Shown here piece by piece: positions 26,515 to 35,661 of a stretch of DNA of 64,000 nucleotides. The stretch spans positions 40,544-104,543 of the forward strand of contig VGZI01000004.1 of assembly GCA_016872605.1 (NCBI GenBank). The letters run 5' to 3'. Position 1 is the stretch's first letter, and every line of letters begins with the position of its first letter. The notes below the pieces were generated by a model. It saw only the letters and a program-made list of their open reading frames with translations. It did no database searches and had not been told where the DNA came from. The position numbers and the translations under genes were made by a program. Source of the DNA: Planctomycetota bacterium. Lineage in GTDB: Bacteria > Planctomycetota > Planctomycetia > Gemmatales > Gemmataceae.

Positions 26515-29500
26515 ATGCAACGCTTTTTTCTTGCGCTCCTTCTACTCGTCCCCGCGGCATTCGCCAGCGCACAGGAAACCAACGACAATGAGTTAGAGCT
26601 GGTCCGCCAGCTTCGCATCAAGGGCTGGAACGACCTGGCCCGGACGCGCATTGACATGCTCCTCAAACGCGGCGATCCGGCTCTTGCAGCCGCGCTGCCG
26701 ATCGAACTGGCGCGCATCAACATCAGCGAGGCGCGCGAGAAGCCACCGGCGCAGCGTCAGGCTCTGTTCGACGAAGCACGCAAGCAGTTACAAGATTTCA
26801 TTGTCAAGAACCAAGGCAAACCCCAGGCCGCCCTGGCCGGCGCCGAACTGGCTCGCGTCACCTCGCATCAGGCGCAAGGCATCCTCTCTGAAGCCATGCG
26901 CGAGGATGAGGTCGTCGATCGCCATAAGGCCGCTGTCCCCGCCGAGGCATTGTTCATCAAGGCCGGTGACGAGCTGAAGCAAGCGATCAAATCGATCGAG
27001 GCGTCGATCAATGACCCCGGCAGCGCTGCGTTCAAGAGCCAACTTGAGGCCGAACTAAGGGAAGCACAGCTCGACGTGGCCATCAACATCTTCAATCGGG
27101 CTCGCACCTACATCGATCGTGGCAAAGATGCCATCAACGAAAAACGAGCCAACACGATCAAGGAAGCCAAGGACGAGTTTCTCAAGCTCAGCGCGCCCCG
27201 GCTGATCGATCCGAAGGGAAAGCTTGACGACAAGAAGAAAGCCGAGATTATCGAAGCACGCACCGCCTCCGCCTGGCTGGCTGACGCGTGGCTCATGAAA
27301 ATCGGCATGGAACGCACCGACCCGGCCGAGGCCAACGACAACTACTTCATCATCATGAGCAACGGCAAGAACCCGAAGGCGAACCCCGCGATCGCTCGCG
27401 CGGTTCGGCTCGTCGGCTATTTCCATCTTCAAGACATCACGCCGCCGCGCGAGGATGCCGAGACCATCGGCAACTTCAACATCAACGAGAAGCTCAAGCA
27501 GAAGAAATCGTTCTCGGAACGTTTGCACGACACGCAGGAAAGAGGCGAGGCGTGGCTGAAGACGTACGCCAACTACCTTCGCACCTTCGAAGGTCAGGGC
27601 GTTCGGTATGAGGTCGCCTATGCGTATTTCACGGAAGCGTTCAATGCCGAACGGGCGCACGAGTCGGGCAAGCGAGCGGTCCCGGCCGCCGCGGAGCGAG
27701 TCAAGAAGGCCGCTGCCGCGTTCAAGGAGGCGACGAACGACAAGGACAAGAAAGCGGCGCAAGCGGCGTTGACCACGGCGCAGAAGGAACAAAAGGCGGC
27801 CACCGACGCGTTGCCCGGCCTGACCGCCAATGCCGCGGCCACGCGCCCCAAGTACAACAACGCCATCAATCACTTCGACGAACTCGCCAAGCTCGACGGC
27901 GATCTCTCCGAACGCGCTCGCCAAATCAGCCTGTCGATCAAGTTCCGCACGCTCAACGTCCAGGGCGAGATGCGCACGTTCGACGATTTCATGATGAAGG
28001 CGCTGATCCATCGCCGTTCGGTGATGGAAGCATCGGCGAAGCTCGAAGAACATGGCAAGAAGGTCGCGGCCGCCAAGGGGGACCCGACCATGGTCGATGC
28101 GCTCATGGTTGAGAAGAAGGGGATCGACGACGAACGCAAGAAGGCGCTCAAGGACGTCGTGCGGTCGCTAAACGGCGCTTTGGCGCTCGCGGACACGAAA
28201 ACTCCGGTCAACAAGGTCGACGACGCCCGTTATTACTTGAGTGGCGCGTACCTGGCGATGGGCGACGCGTACCGCGGCGTGTTGGTCTCCGAAGCGCTGG
28301 CGCGCGGCCGATCCGGCGCTCGCTCCGCCGAAGCCGCCACGAATGCCTTGCAAACCTATGGCATCCTGGTTGCGCGGGATCGCAACAACGTCATCCTCCG
28401 GCAACGCATGTTGGACATGGCCTCATTCGTCCTGTCCGACGATTCGCAACGGCTGTGGAAAGAAATGCCCGTCACGTCGATGGCCCACTACCAACTCGGC
28501 TTGTCGGTGCGCGAGTCCGATCCGAAAAAGGCGATCGGGCATTTCATGCAGATCAAGGCCACGTTTCCGGAGTTTGTTTTCGCAACGTCGCAAGGCGTGT
28601 TCATCGCCGAAGCCGCCCGCGCCGACATCAAGGAAAAGGACCCCGACAACAAGAAGGACCTGGCTTGGTTCATCGACGCCAAGCGCAAGCTGATCGACCG
28701 GCTCCCCAAGCTCAATCCACAAGATGAATCACCGACGGCCAACGCCATGTACTTCTTTGCGAAGCTCGAAAGAGCCAAAGAAATGTATTCCGACGCCATT
28801 AACGACCTCAACGCCCGCGAAGAACTGGCGGCAGTCAAGAAGTGCAATGACATGCGCAAGTACGTCACCGATTTGTACGGCGAGTTCGACAAGCTCAAGG
28901 GGGGCGATATCAGCCCGGACAATCGGGAACAGCTCGACTTCACGATCGGCGTCATGAAGAAATATGCCGACCTGGGCATTGCCGAGGCGAAATTCCGCAG
29001 CGATCGGCCCGATCGCTTCGACGAGGTCATCAAGGCGACGCAGACCGTCGTCAACGCGACGCTCGACAAGGCCAAGGCCGCGCCCGCCGGCCAGCCGATC
29101 CGCATGCGCGACTACCGCATCACGGGCGATATCCTGGGGCTAGCGCTTCGCGCCAATGTCCAAAAAGGCGACGTCGACAAGGGAAAGGCGATCCTCGATG
29201 TGCTGCAACGCCTCTCCGGCGACAACCCCGATCAGAAGCCGGGCAACGTCGTCGCAGTCTTGCTCGTCGACATCTCGACCCAGATCGACGCGATGATCAA
29301 GAACAACGACAAGAACCTGGCCACGACGAAAACCAACTATCTCGCCTTCCTCGACGTTATCGCCAAGGAGTACGAGAAAAAGGGGTTCGACAACAACTCG
29401 GCGTTGATGTTGGCCCGCGCTTACAACAGCCTCGATGTCCCGACCAAGTCGGTGGAGATGTTCGCCAGGATCGCGACCAAGATCGATCTCAACAAGAAGT

Positions 29501-30204
29501 GGGACAAGAAGAACGAGAACGACGCCCAAGCCGCCGCCCGGCAAGCGTGGGAAGCCGAGGCGCAACGGCACTGGGCCCTGCAGATCGAGTACATCCGCGT
29601 CTTGCGAGCCTGCAAAGATACGGCATCGTTGCAGAAGGCGGAAAAGCTGGCCGACGCCATGGTCAAGCACGACAACGCACGCTACAAGATTCAGGCCATG
29701 ATGGAGCAGAACTTCATCCTCGAGGATCACAAGAAGTGGGTCGAAGCTTACCAGGCCTGGCAGAAATTCTTGCAGAACCCGAGCATCAGTGGCGAGAACC
29801 TTCGCAACCCCGAAGTGCAAAAGATCTACTTCCCCGGCTACTTTTACTACACGCGGGCCATGTACAAGATGGGCATCCTTGACCCGCGCATCAAGAAGCC
29901 GCAGACATTCATCGACGCGGCGGCGAAGAACATCATCAAGCTCGAGACGGCCAAGACCAAGCAAGGCTGGGAAATCGCGGGCCCGTTGTTCTTCAAATAC
30001 TTCAAAGAGAAAGAGGCCGAGCAGCTCAAGAAGGCCTACGACGCGCTAGCGCCCGCCCCGCCAAAGAAAGCGATGCGCGAACCCAATCACAACGCGATGG
30101 CGCCGTCGGTGTCCTTCGTGGCCCTCACGGCGCCGCCCAAGACTCTTGAGGAGATGATGGAGGAGTACGGGCGAGCGCGATATGATGAATTGGTCGAACG
30201 ATAG
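26515..30204 (+). CDS. Very large periplasmic helical-repeat protein
   Basis: A 1,229-residue exported protein, first gene of the 26.5-34.7 kb cluster. It has a signal peptide (MQRFFLALLLLVPAAFASAQ) and an almost wholly helical body with TPR-like units (ARYYLSGAYLAMGDAYRGVL, ALMLARAYNSLDVPTKSVEMF, DHKKWVEAYQAWQKFL). A Lys/Ala coiled-coil-like stretch lies around residues 385-430. The composition is rich in Lys, Ala and Asp. No catalytic motif. The ATG at 26515 is preferred over 26506 because AGGA then sits 8 bp upstream. Its place beside ExbD-like genes suggests an envelope scaffold. Confidence 0.8.
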   Translation: MQRFFLALLLLVPAAFASAQETNDNELELVRQLRIKGWNDLARTRIDMLLKRGDPALAAALPIELARINISEAREKPPAQRQALFDEARKQLQDFIVKNQGKPQAALAGAELARVTSHQAQGILSEAMREDEVVDRHKAAVPAEALFIKAGDELKQAIKSIEASINDPGSAAFKSQLEAELREAQLDVAINIFNRARTYIDRGKDAINEKRANTIKEAKDEFLKLSAPRLIDPKGKLDDKKKAEIIEARTASAWLADAWLMKIGMERTDPAEANDNYFIIMSNGKNPKANPAIARAVRLVGYFHLQDITPPREDAETIGNFNINEKLKQKKSFSERLHDTQERGEAWLKTYANYLRTFEGQGVRYEVAYAYFTEAFNAERAHESGKRAVPAAAERVKKAAAAFKEATNDKDKKAAQAALTTAQKEQKAATDALPGLTANAAATRPKYNNAINHFDELAKLDGDLSERARQISLSIKFRTLNVQGEMRTFDDFMMKALIHRRSVMEASAKLEEHGKKVAAAKGDPTMVDALMVEKKGIDDERKKALKDVVRSLNGALALADTKTPVNKVDDARYYLSGAYLAMGDAYRGVLVSEALARGRSGARSAEAATNALQTYGILVARDRNNVILRQRMLDMASFVLSDDSQRLWKEMPVTSMAHYQLGLSVRESDPKKAIGHFMQIKATFPEFVFATSQGVFIAEAARADIKEKDPDNKKDLAWFIDAKRKLIDRLPKLNPQDESPTANAMYFFAKLERAKEMYSDAINDLNAREELAAVKKCNDMRKYVTDLYGEFDKLKGGDISPDNREQLDFTIGVMKKYADLGIAEAKFRSDRPDRFDEVIKATQTVVNATLDKAKAAPAGQPIRMRDYRITGDILGLALRANVQKGDVDKGKAILDVLQRLSGDNPDQKPGNVVAVLLVDISTQIDAMIKNNDKNLATTKTNYLAFLDVIAKEYEKKGFDNNSALMLARAYNSLDVPTKSVEMFARIATKIDLNKKWDKKNENDAQAAARQAWEAEAQRHWALQIEYIRVLRACKDTASLQKAEKLADAMVKHDNARYKIQAMMEQNFILEDHKKWVEAYQAWQKFLQNPSISGENLRNPEVQKIYFPGYFYYTRAMYKMGILDPRIKKPQTFIDAAAKNIIKLETAKTKQGWEIAGPLFFKYFKEKEAEQLKKAYDALAPAPPKKAMREPNHNAMAPSVSFVALTAPPKTLEEMMEEYGRARYDELVER

Positions 30205-30213
30205 CGACTCATC

Positions 30214-30282
30214 TGTAGGGTGCGTGAAACGCACCATTCGAGGACGTCGTCGAGCGGGACGGTGCGTTTCACGCACCCTACA
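30214..30282. repeat. Family B palindrome, copy 2
   Basis: Arms TGTAGGGTGCGTGAAACGCA and the complement ending at 30282, ~25-nt loop. It fills most of the 89-bp gap between the large periplasmic protein and the ExbD-like gene. Confidence 0.87.
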
Positions 30283-30293
30283 TTGGAGCGGTC

Positions 30294-31103
30294 ATGAGCC
30301 ATAAACGAGCGAGTATCGAATCGTCGCCCGGGGTACAGATCGGTTTAATTATCACGCCGTTTCTGGACATGGCGTTTCAGATTCTCTCGTTCTTCATCAT
30401 GACGTACAATCCGGCCGCGCTGGAGGGGCATATTGACGGCAGCCTGACGCCGCCGGAAGACGTGGCGAAGAAGAGCAAGGACACGCCGTTCACGCCGCCC
30501 GACGCGCCGCCTCCGCCGATCGACGAGGAAAAGCTGCTGCCCAAACTCGACAAGGTGATCACGGTGTTCATCGATGCGCACAAAGGCACCAAGATCGAGT
30601 CCATCAGTGAGGCTGGGCTTGTTACTTTGTCGGCGGAACTAACACTCAGAGACAATGAAAAAGTAGCCGTGCGAGGCAGTCTCGACGGGCGTGGGCGGAA
30701 AGTGAGCGAGGATAAGCTCCGCGTGCCGACCGGCGGCAAGGGGACAAAGTTCACGCTGGCTCCTTGGAACGCAGGCCGGACCGAGGGGGGCGAATTTCAC
30801 GTTGTCACCGCAGGCGGAGGGATTCCGGGCACGCCGCGGCAGATCAAGATTCGCGCCGCCCTCGACACAAGCTCTGACGTGTTGGAAGGCAGCGACGATC
30901 CGGAGTTTCGAAAAAATGTCATCCCCAAGCTCGAGAAACGGCTCAAAGAAATGAACGGCGGCAAAGGGGGCGACCTCAAGCTGGCAGGCGATGGCGAACT
31001 GAGTTACCAGTACGTGCTCATGGTGTACGACGCCGCCAAACGCGCCGGGTATACAAACATCCACTTCGTGCCGCCGCAGATCAAACCGAAGCGGAAACTA
31101 TGA
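30294..31103 (+). CDS. ExbD/TolR-like protein with an enlarged periplasmic domain
   Basis: A 269-residue single-TM protein. The ExbD hallmark Asp is Asp25 in IITPFLDMAFQILSFFIM. The periplasmic part is about 230 residues, nearly twice the usual size, with a Pro/acidic linker (TPPDAPPPPIDEEKLLPKL) and a split C-terminal region (SYQYVLMVYDAAKRAGYTNIHFV, the ExbD-like end). No ExbB gene lies next to it; the nearest is at 13.4 kb. It should pair with some ExbB-type channel to couple proton flow to the cluster's envelope proteins. Confidence 0.88.
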   Translation: MSHKRASIESSPGVQIGLIITPFLDMAFQILSFFIMTYNPAALEGHIDGSLTPPEDVAKKSKDTPFTPPDAPPPPIDEEKLLPKLDKVITVFIDAHKGTKIESISEAGLVTLSAELTLRDNEKVAVRGSLDGRGRKVSEDKLRVPTGGKGTKFTLAPWNAGRTEGGEFHVVTAGGGIPGTPRQIKIRAALDTSSDVLEGSDDPEFRKNVIPKLEKRLKEMNGGKGGDLKLAGDGELSYQYVLMVYDAAKRAGYTNIHFVPPQIKPKRKL

Positions 31104-31208
31104 GTTTGTTTCGCGCCAAAGGGGCGACGCGCGTTTGCATGTCGTCCCTCGGGCGCGAAACGAAGAATCAGGAACCTTTCGCACCAGGACGCGTCCAAAT
31201 CGCAAGGG

Positions 31209-32939
31209 ATGGTACCGATGTGGGACTGCGCGATACGTTGCCTTTGCATCACAGTCCTGGTGTTGAGTTCGGCGACGGCCGCCCCTGCGCAAGACAAAAA
31301 AGACCCCGAGCCCATCCTGTCGGACCTCGACATGGCGATCGGCGCGTCGGTCCGGATCGCCGGCCAAGGTGCTCACGGTAACGTCCTCGGCGTACTCAGC
31401 GCTCGCATGATGGCGAGCGAAGATAACCTGTTGACAAACCGATGGCCAGAGTGGAAGTTCTTTTTCAGCGAGCCGTTGCCGATCTCCTTTCGCTACCTGG
31501 ACGGAATCGTGGATGGGCGAGCGATCGTGGACACGCGCTACGACAAGAGCAAGCCATCCGAGTTCTGGACCAAGCCAGGCAGTCCCGACCGGGCCTGGCA
31601 CATGGCGTTCACCGAAGCGCTCAGGCGCTCCGACGAATCGACGCCCGACATGTTCGACCGGGCTGCCGAGCGAACCAAAGGAGTTGATTTCGCCAAGTTG
31701 AAGAAAACGCCGGCAGAGCATCGCGGCAAGATCGTCACGGTCTCCGGTAAGTTGACGCGGATCCAGAAACGGGCGGTGGGCGCGTTCGCTCCGGAATCCG
31801 TTGCCGAGGTCTACGTCGGCTACGTCGCGGGGTCGTCGCTCGGAGCGCCGCCCTATGTAATCGCGTTCACAGAGTTGCCGGAGAAGGCCGAGCCGAACCG
31901 TGAGTTGAACATTTATGTAACGTTCCAGGGCTATTTCTTGTCGCTCGTGCAGTTTCCGCCGGAGGCGAAGGACGAAAAGGGACAAGGCGATCTCTTTGGA
32001 CCGTTTCTGGTCGGGAGGGCGCCGGTGGTGACCGAGCCCGACGAACCGATGGCGATCCATCCGAGTTACTTGAAACCGATCGTGGACAATCGGCCGATGG
32101 TGCGCGTCGGCATCGAGAAGAGCAAGCCGATTCCGGAATTCTGGACCAAGCCGGGCGGACCCGACTGGGGTTGGTACATGGCCTACAACGACGGCCTGAA
32201 CCGTGCCAATGACGCTACGCTCGAGATGTTCAAGAAGGCTGCGGCGGAGCACAAGCATCTGGGCTACCCAGCCCTCAAGGCGACGCCGGAGGCCCATCGT
32301 GGCAAGATCATCACGGTCACGGGGCGAATGAAGGTGCTGCGGGCCGTCGAGTCGCCGCGGTATGTGCGTTGGCCCAGCGAGAAGCTCATTTACACGGCGT
32401 ACATTATCGGCCCGACGCCCCAGGCGCCGCCGTTCGTCGTGGCCTTTGTCGATCTGCCCGATGGGCTCAAGCCTTCGGAAACGATGGATGTGTCGGTGAC
32501 GTTTCACGGTTATTTTCTGTCGCTAGTGCGGTTTCCCGCGGAGAAGCGATCGCCAAAGGGGGAAGACATCATCGCCCCGTATCTGGTCGGCAAGACGGTG
32601 ATCGCACAGCCGAAACGCGGGCCGGATGAGCCGATTTCGTACGCGTACATCACGGCCATCGTCGGCGGGCTGGTGGCGGTAGCCTTCATCGCAGCGGCGA
32701 TCATGGTGTGGTTTCAACGCGGCGACCGGCAAACTCAGGCCGAGATCGCGGCGGTGCGTGAAAAGGCGAACCCGTTTTCGTTGGATCTTGCGGCGGAGGC
32801 GGCTGCGGCGCAGGAGGCGGCTGCGGCGGCGGGGGTTGTGGCGGCGGCGGTTGCGGCGGCTGCGGCGGCCGAGCCTCCCGCTGCAACGCCGATCGATACG
32901 GGGATCAAGCCGGAATCGCCACCGAAACCGGATGCGTGA
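31209..32939 (+). CDS. Membrane-anchored protein with a duplicated extracytoplasmic domain
   Basis: A 576-residue protein: signal peptide (to about residue 28, ATAAPAQ), two tandem copies of a ~180-residue domain (about 94-273 and 286-465), a C-terminal membrane helix (about 480-502) and a cytoplasmic Ala-rich tail. Shared blocks are EFWTKPG, HRGKIVTVSG / HRGKIITVTG, YVIAFTELPE / FVVAFVDLPD and FQGYFLSLVQFP / FHGYFLSLVRFP. I recognise no named family. The start could also be the ATG at 31218. Position between an ExbD-like gene and the toroid gene suggests a structural role in the same complex. Confidence 0.72.
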   Translation: MVPMWDCAIRCLCITVLVLSSATAAPAQDKKDPEPILSDLDMAIGASVRIAGQGAHGNVLGVLSARMMASEDNLLTNRWPEWKFFFSEPLPISFRYLDGIVDGRAIVDTRYDKSKPSEFWTKPGSPDRAWHMAFTEALRRSDESTPDMFDRAAERTKGVDFAKLKKTPAEHRGKIVTVSGKLTRIQKRAVGAFAPESVAEVYVGYVAGSSLGAPPYVIAFTELPEKAEPNRELNIYVTFQGYFLSLVQFPPEAKDEKGQGDLFGPFLVGRAPVVTEPDEPMAIHPSYLKPIVDNRPMVRVGIEKSKPIPEFWTKPGGPDWGWYMAYNDGLNRANDATLEMFKKAAAEHKHLGYPALKATPEAHRGKIITVTGRMKVLRAVESPRYVRWPSEKLIYTAYIIGPTPQAPPFVVAFVDLPDGLKPSETMDVSVTFHGYFLSLVRFPAEKRSPKGEDIIAPYLVGKTVIAQPKRGPDEPISYAYITAIVGGLVAVAFIAAAIMVWFQRGDRQTQAEIAAVREKANPFSLDLAAEAAAAQEAAAAAGVVAAAVAAAAAAEPPAATPIDTGIKPESPPKPDA

Positions 32940-32940
32940 T

Positions 32941-33006
32941 CCGTGGGGCACGTTTCCAACGTGCCCGTCTCCCCGCGTCGCGGCACGTTGGAAACATGCC
33001 CCACGG
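32941..33006. repeat. Palindrome GTGGGGCACGTTTCCAACG type
   Basis: Arms 32941-32967 (GTGGGGCACGTTTCCAACGT core) and 32980-33006, near-perfect, 12-nt loop. It starts 1 bp after the stop of the duplicated-domain gene. Confidence 0.87.
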
Positions 33007-33097
33007 GAAAGTTGCCAAAAAGTACCTGGAAGCTCTTGCAGTCAAGCGGAATAAATGCGAAAATCGTAATGCATGATTTATTGGGTAGCAATGTATT

Positions 33098-33136
33098 CGT
33101 TTAACGCCCGCGTAGCGCTATGCGAGCCCTAAACGA
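33098..33136. repeat. Family A palindrome, copy 5 (divergent)
   Basis: Arms CGTTTAACGCCCGC and GCGAGCCCTAAACGA with a couple of mismatches; same position logic as other family A copies, just upstream of the toroid gene. Confidence 0.65.
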
Positions 33137-33163
33137 AGAATGCTGACAGAAGGGACTGGAATC

Positions 33164-34741
33164 ATGGCGAGACCGGTTGTTGTCCTTAACACCGAGCAAA
33201 GCGATGTCACTCGGTACCTGCTCCTGTTCATGCCGGCCATCTTCGGCAGCTTCTTCTTTCACGCCATCCTGGTCGTGATGTTCATCCTTTACGTGTGGTT
33301 CATGAAGCCGGCCGAGGGCGACCTCAAGACCGAGACCGGCCAGCAACAGCAATCGCTGGTTAGCGAAGTCGTCAAGAAGCAAGACGAGACTTTTACCGTC
33401 GTCGATGAAGACCCGGCCGCGGTCGAGTTCGACACCGATATTCAATTCAATGTCAACCGCATCGAGAACGTCAGCGTCCCCGGTCAGGTTGAGCCGAACG
33501 AACGGGTCGGCATCGTCAACGGGGACACCAAGAACGACATGATGAACCTACCCGCGCCAGGTGGTTATGGCGGACGAGGGCAGGGGGGCGTCATGGAAGT
33601 CTTCGGCCCGGGCAACGTCGACAAGAACGTCGGCCAGATGGATGGCTACAACCCGCGTGGTTTGCCGCTCGACAAATCGTTCGAAGGCCGTAGCGGCGCG
33701 ACCCGCGAAAAGTCGCTGCGCGAAGGCGGCGGCACGACCGCATCCGAAGTCGCGGTTACCGAAGGTCTTCGCTGGCTCGTTCGCCAGCAGCTCTCCGATG
33801 GTCGCTGGGTTCTGAGCGGCAACGACGGAAACCCCGTCGCCGCCACGGCGCTGGGCCTGTTGCCGTTCCTCGCCGCAGGCAAGACGCATAAGCCCGCCGA
33901 CAAGAACCCCTACGACAAGAATATCGAGAAGGCACTCAACTACCTCAAGAAGGCGCAAGATCCCAAGACCGGCTTCTTCGGCGGTTCGATGTACTCCCAC
34001 GGCCTGGCCACCATCGCCATGTGCGAAGCCTATGGCCTGAGCCAAGACCCGGCCCTGCGACGCTATGCCCAGGGCGGCGTCAATCTGCTCGTCGCCACGC
34101 AGCACGAGGGCAACGGCGGCTGGAGCTACGGCCCCAGCAAAGACGCCGCTCATCGAGACTTGTCCATCTCCGGCTGGCAGATCATGGCCCTCAAGAGCGG
34201 TCAGATGGCGGGCCTCAGCGTGCCCAGCCAATCTATCGCTCGCTGCAAAGAGTTCCTGAACAAGACTTGCAGCATGGATTCCGAAGGCTACGGCTACACG
34301 CCAGGCAGCGGGCCGACGCAACGCATGACCGTCGTCGGCCTTCTGTGCCGCCAATACATGGAAAACTGGGGACCCGCCAACGAACGCATGATCAAGAGCA
34401 TCAAGAATTACATCAAGATTCCTCAATCGCCCGGCGAGCGAATTCCGCAGGACGTCTACTACTACTACTACGCCACGCAAGTGCTGCACCACTTCGGCGG
34501 CGAATCGTGGAAGAAGTGGAACGACGTCATGCGCGAACAGCTCATCGCCAAGCAAGACCGCACCAACGGCACCAACCGCGGCAGCTGGGGCCCCGAAGGC
34601 GATCCCTGGGGCGGCCACGGCGGACGCCTCCTCATGACATCGCTCAACCTCCTCACCCTCGAAGTCTACTACCGCTACCTGCCCCTCTACTACCGCGACG
34701 CAGGTTACGGCAAAGATGCCGCCGTCAAGATGGCGCTCTGA
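33164..34741 (+). CDS. Inner-membrane protein with TonB-like topology and C-terminal alpha/alpha toroid
   Basis: A 525-residue protein: one N-terminal membrane helix (about 18-47), an extended Gly/Gln/Asp-rich linker of ~145 residues, then from about 192 a prenyltransferase/squalene-cyclase-type alpha/alpha toroid (VTEGLRWLVRQQLSDGRW, ALNYLKKAQDPKTGFFGG, LVATQHEGNGGWSYGPS, SISGWQIMALKSGQ). No DxDD catalytic motif of cyclases is seen, so a binding or structural role is more likely. The layout recalls TonB/TolA: anchor, long linker, C-terminal binding domain. The ATG at 33164 is preferred (GAAGGGACTGG upstream). A terminator follows 22 bp after the stop. Confidence 0.8.
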   Translation: MARPVVVLNTEQSDVTRYLLLFMPAIFGSFFFHAILVVMFILYVWFMKPAEGDLKTETGQQQQSLVSEVVKKQDETFTVVDEDPAAVEFDTDIQFNVNRIENVSVPGQVEPNERVGIVNGDTKNDMMNLPAPGGYGGRGQGGVMEVFGPGNVDKNVGQMDGYNPRGLPLDKSFEGRSGATREKSLREGGGTTASEVAVTEGLRWLVRQQLSDGRWVLSGNDGNPVAATALGLLPFLAAGKTHKPADKNPYDKNIEKALNYLKKAQDPKTGFFGGSMYSHGLATIAMCEAYGLSQDPALRRYAQGGVNLLVATQHEGNGGWSYGPSKDAAHRDLSISGWQIMALKSGQMAGLSVPSQSIARCKEFLNKTCSMDSEGYGYTPGSGPTQRMTVVGLLCRQYMENWGPANERMIKSIKNYIKIPQSPGERIPQDVYYYYYATQVLHHFGGESWKKWNDVMREQLIAKQDRTNGTNRGSWGPEGDPWGGHGGRLLMTSLNLLTLEVYYRYLPLYYRDAGYGKDAAVKMAL

Positions 34742-34763
34742 TCAAGACCTTGATGAGTTTTGG

Positions 34764-34792
34764 AAGGGGAGACGGTTGTGTCTCCCCTTTTT
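34764..34792 (+). terminator. Rho-independent terminator after the toroid gene
   Basis: Stem AAGGGGAGA (34764-34772) / TCTCCCCTT (34781-34789), 8-nt loop, then a T-run to 34792. The clearest intrinsic terminator in the window; it marks the end of the 26.5-34.7 kb cluster. Confidence 0.88.
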
Positions 34793-34809
34793 CGTTCATT
34801 CCGATCACT

Positions 34810-34845
34810 GTTTAGCGCCCGCATGGCGCCGCGCGAGCGCTAAAC
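34810..34845. repeat. Family A palindrome, copy 6
   Basis: Arms GTTTAGCGCCCGC (34810-34822) and GCGAGCGCTAAAC (34833-34845), loop ATGGCGCCGC. It sits between the terminator and the esterase start. Confidence 0.83.
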
Positions 34846-34861
34846 GCAAGCGGGGGCTGCC

Positions 34862-35596
34862 CTGAACGGAATCTGGTCCCAAATCACGGTCGCCGGAAAG
34901 ACGGTCGACGTCTACGAACCGCTGCGTTCGCCGCGGTTCGGCATCCTGTTCCTGCATCCGTTGGGCCTCGAGACCCTGAAGAATAACCCGGCCTACACAA
35001 ACCTCCTTGCCCGGCGCGATCTGGTGTGTCTGTGTCCGCACGCTGGCCGATCGTGGTGGGCTGACCGCGGGTGTGCCGAGTTCGATCCGGTGCTGACGCC
35101 GGAGAAACATGTTTTGCAAAACGTGATGCCGATTTTCGCCGGGCGTTGGAAGCTGCCGCCGCGCTCGGTCGGCATTATCGGCATCAGCATGGGCGGGCAG
35201 GGGGCTTTGCGGCTGGCGTTCAAGTATCCGCAGCTTTTCCCCGTTGCGGCGGGCATAGCTTCGGCGCTCGATTATCACGAGCTCTACGGCGAGGGCACGC
35301 CTCTCGACGACATGTACGACAGCAAAGAGCATTGCCGTCAGGACACGGCGATCTTGCACATTCACCCCAGCCAATGGCCGCCGCACGTTTTTTTTTGCAT
35401 CGATCCTGAAGACGAGTCATGGTATCGCGGCAACGATCGACTGCACGAAAAGCTGTCAGCCCTGGGCATCCCGCACACCGCCGACTTCACGACGCAAGCC
35501 GGCGGGCACAGCTGGCAGTATTTTGACACCATGGCGGAGCCGGCGCTGCACTTTGTGTGCGAGGGGCTGGAGAAGGAGAGCCGGCGGTTGTTGTGA
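34862..35596 (+). CDS. Alpha/beta-hydrolase esterase, apparent CTG start
   Basis: A 244-residue esterase of the S-formylglutathione-hydrolase/esterase-D type. The nucleophile elbow is GISMGGQGAL, with a late Asp (PEDESWY) and His (GGHSW). Coding clearly extends upstream of the first ATG (34961): the stretch LNGIWSQITVAGKTVDVYEP is typical of the family start. The frame is closed by TAA at 34841, and the only plausible initiator is CTG at 34862, preceded by CGGGGG. A cytosolic enzyme; substrate unknown. Confidence 0.82.
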   Translation: MNGIWSQITVAGKTVDVYEPLRSPRFGILFLHPLGLETLKNNPAYTNLLARRDLVCLCPHAGRSWWADRGCAEFDPVLTPEKHVLQNVMPIFAGRWKLPPRSVGIIGISMGGQGALRLAFKYPQLFPVAAGIASALDYHELYGEGTPLDDMYDSKEHCRQDTAILHIHPSQWPPHVFFCIDPEDESWYRGNDRLHEKLSALGIPHTADFTTQAGGHSWQYFDTMAEPALHFVCEGLEKESRRLL

Positions 35597-35598
35597 TG

Positions 35599-35645
35599 TT
35601 TAGCCGTGGGTCGTAGACCCTCGCGGTTCTACGAATCGCGGCTAA
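35599..35645. repeat. Palindrome before lutA
   Basis: Arms TTTAGCCGTGGGTCGTAGA and TCTACGAATCGCGGCTAA, imperfect, between the esterase and lutA. Loosely related to family A by its TTTAGC / GCTAA ends. Confidence 0.65.
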
Positions 35646-35661
35646 GCGAAGGGAGTTCTCT

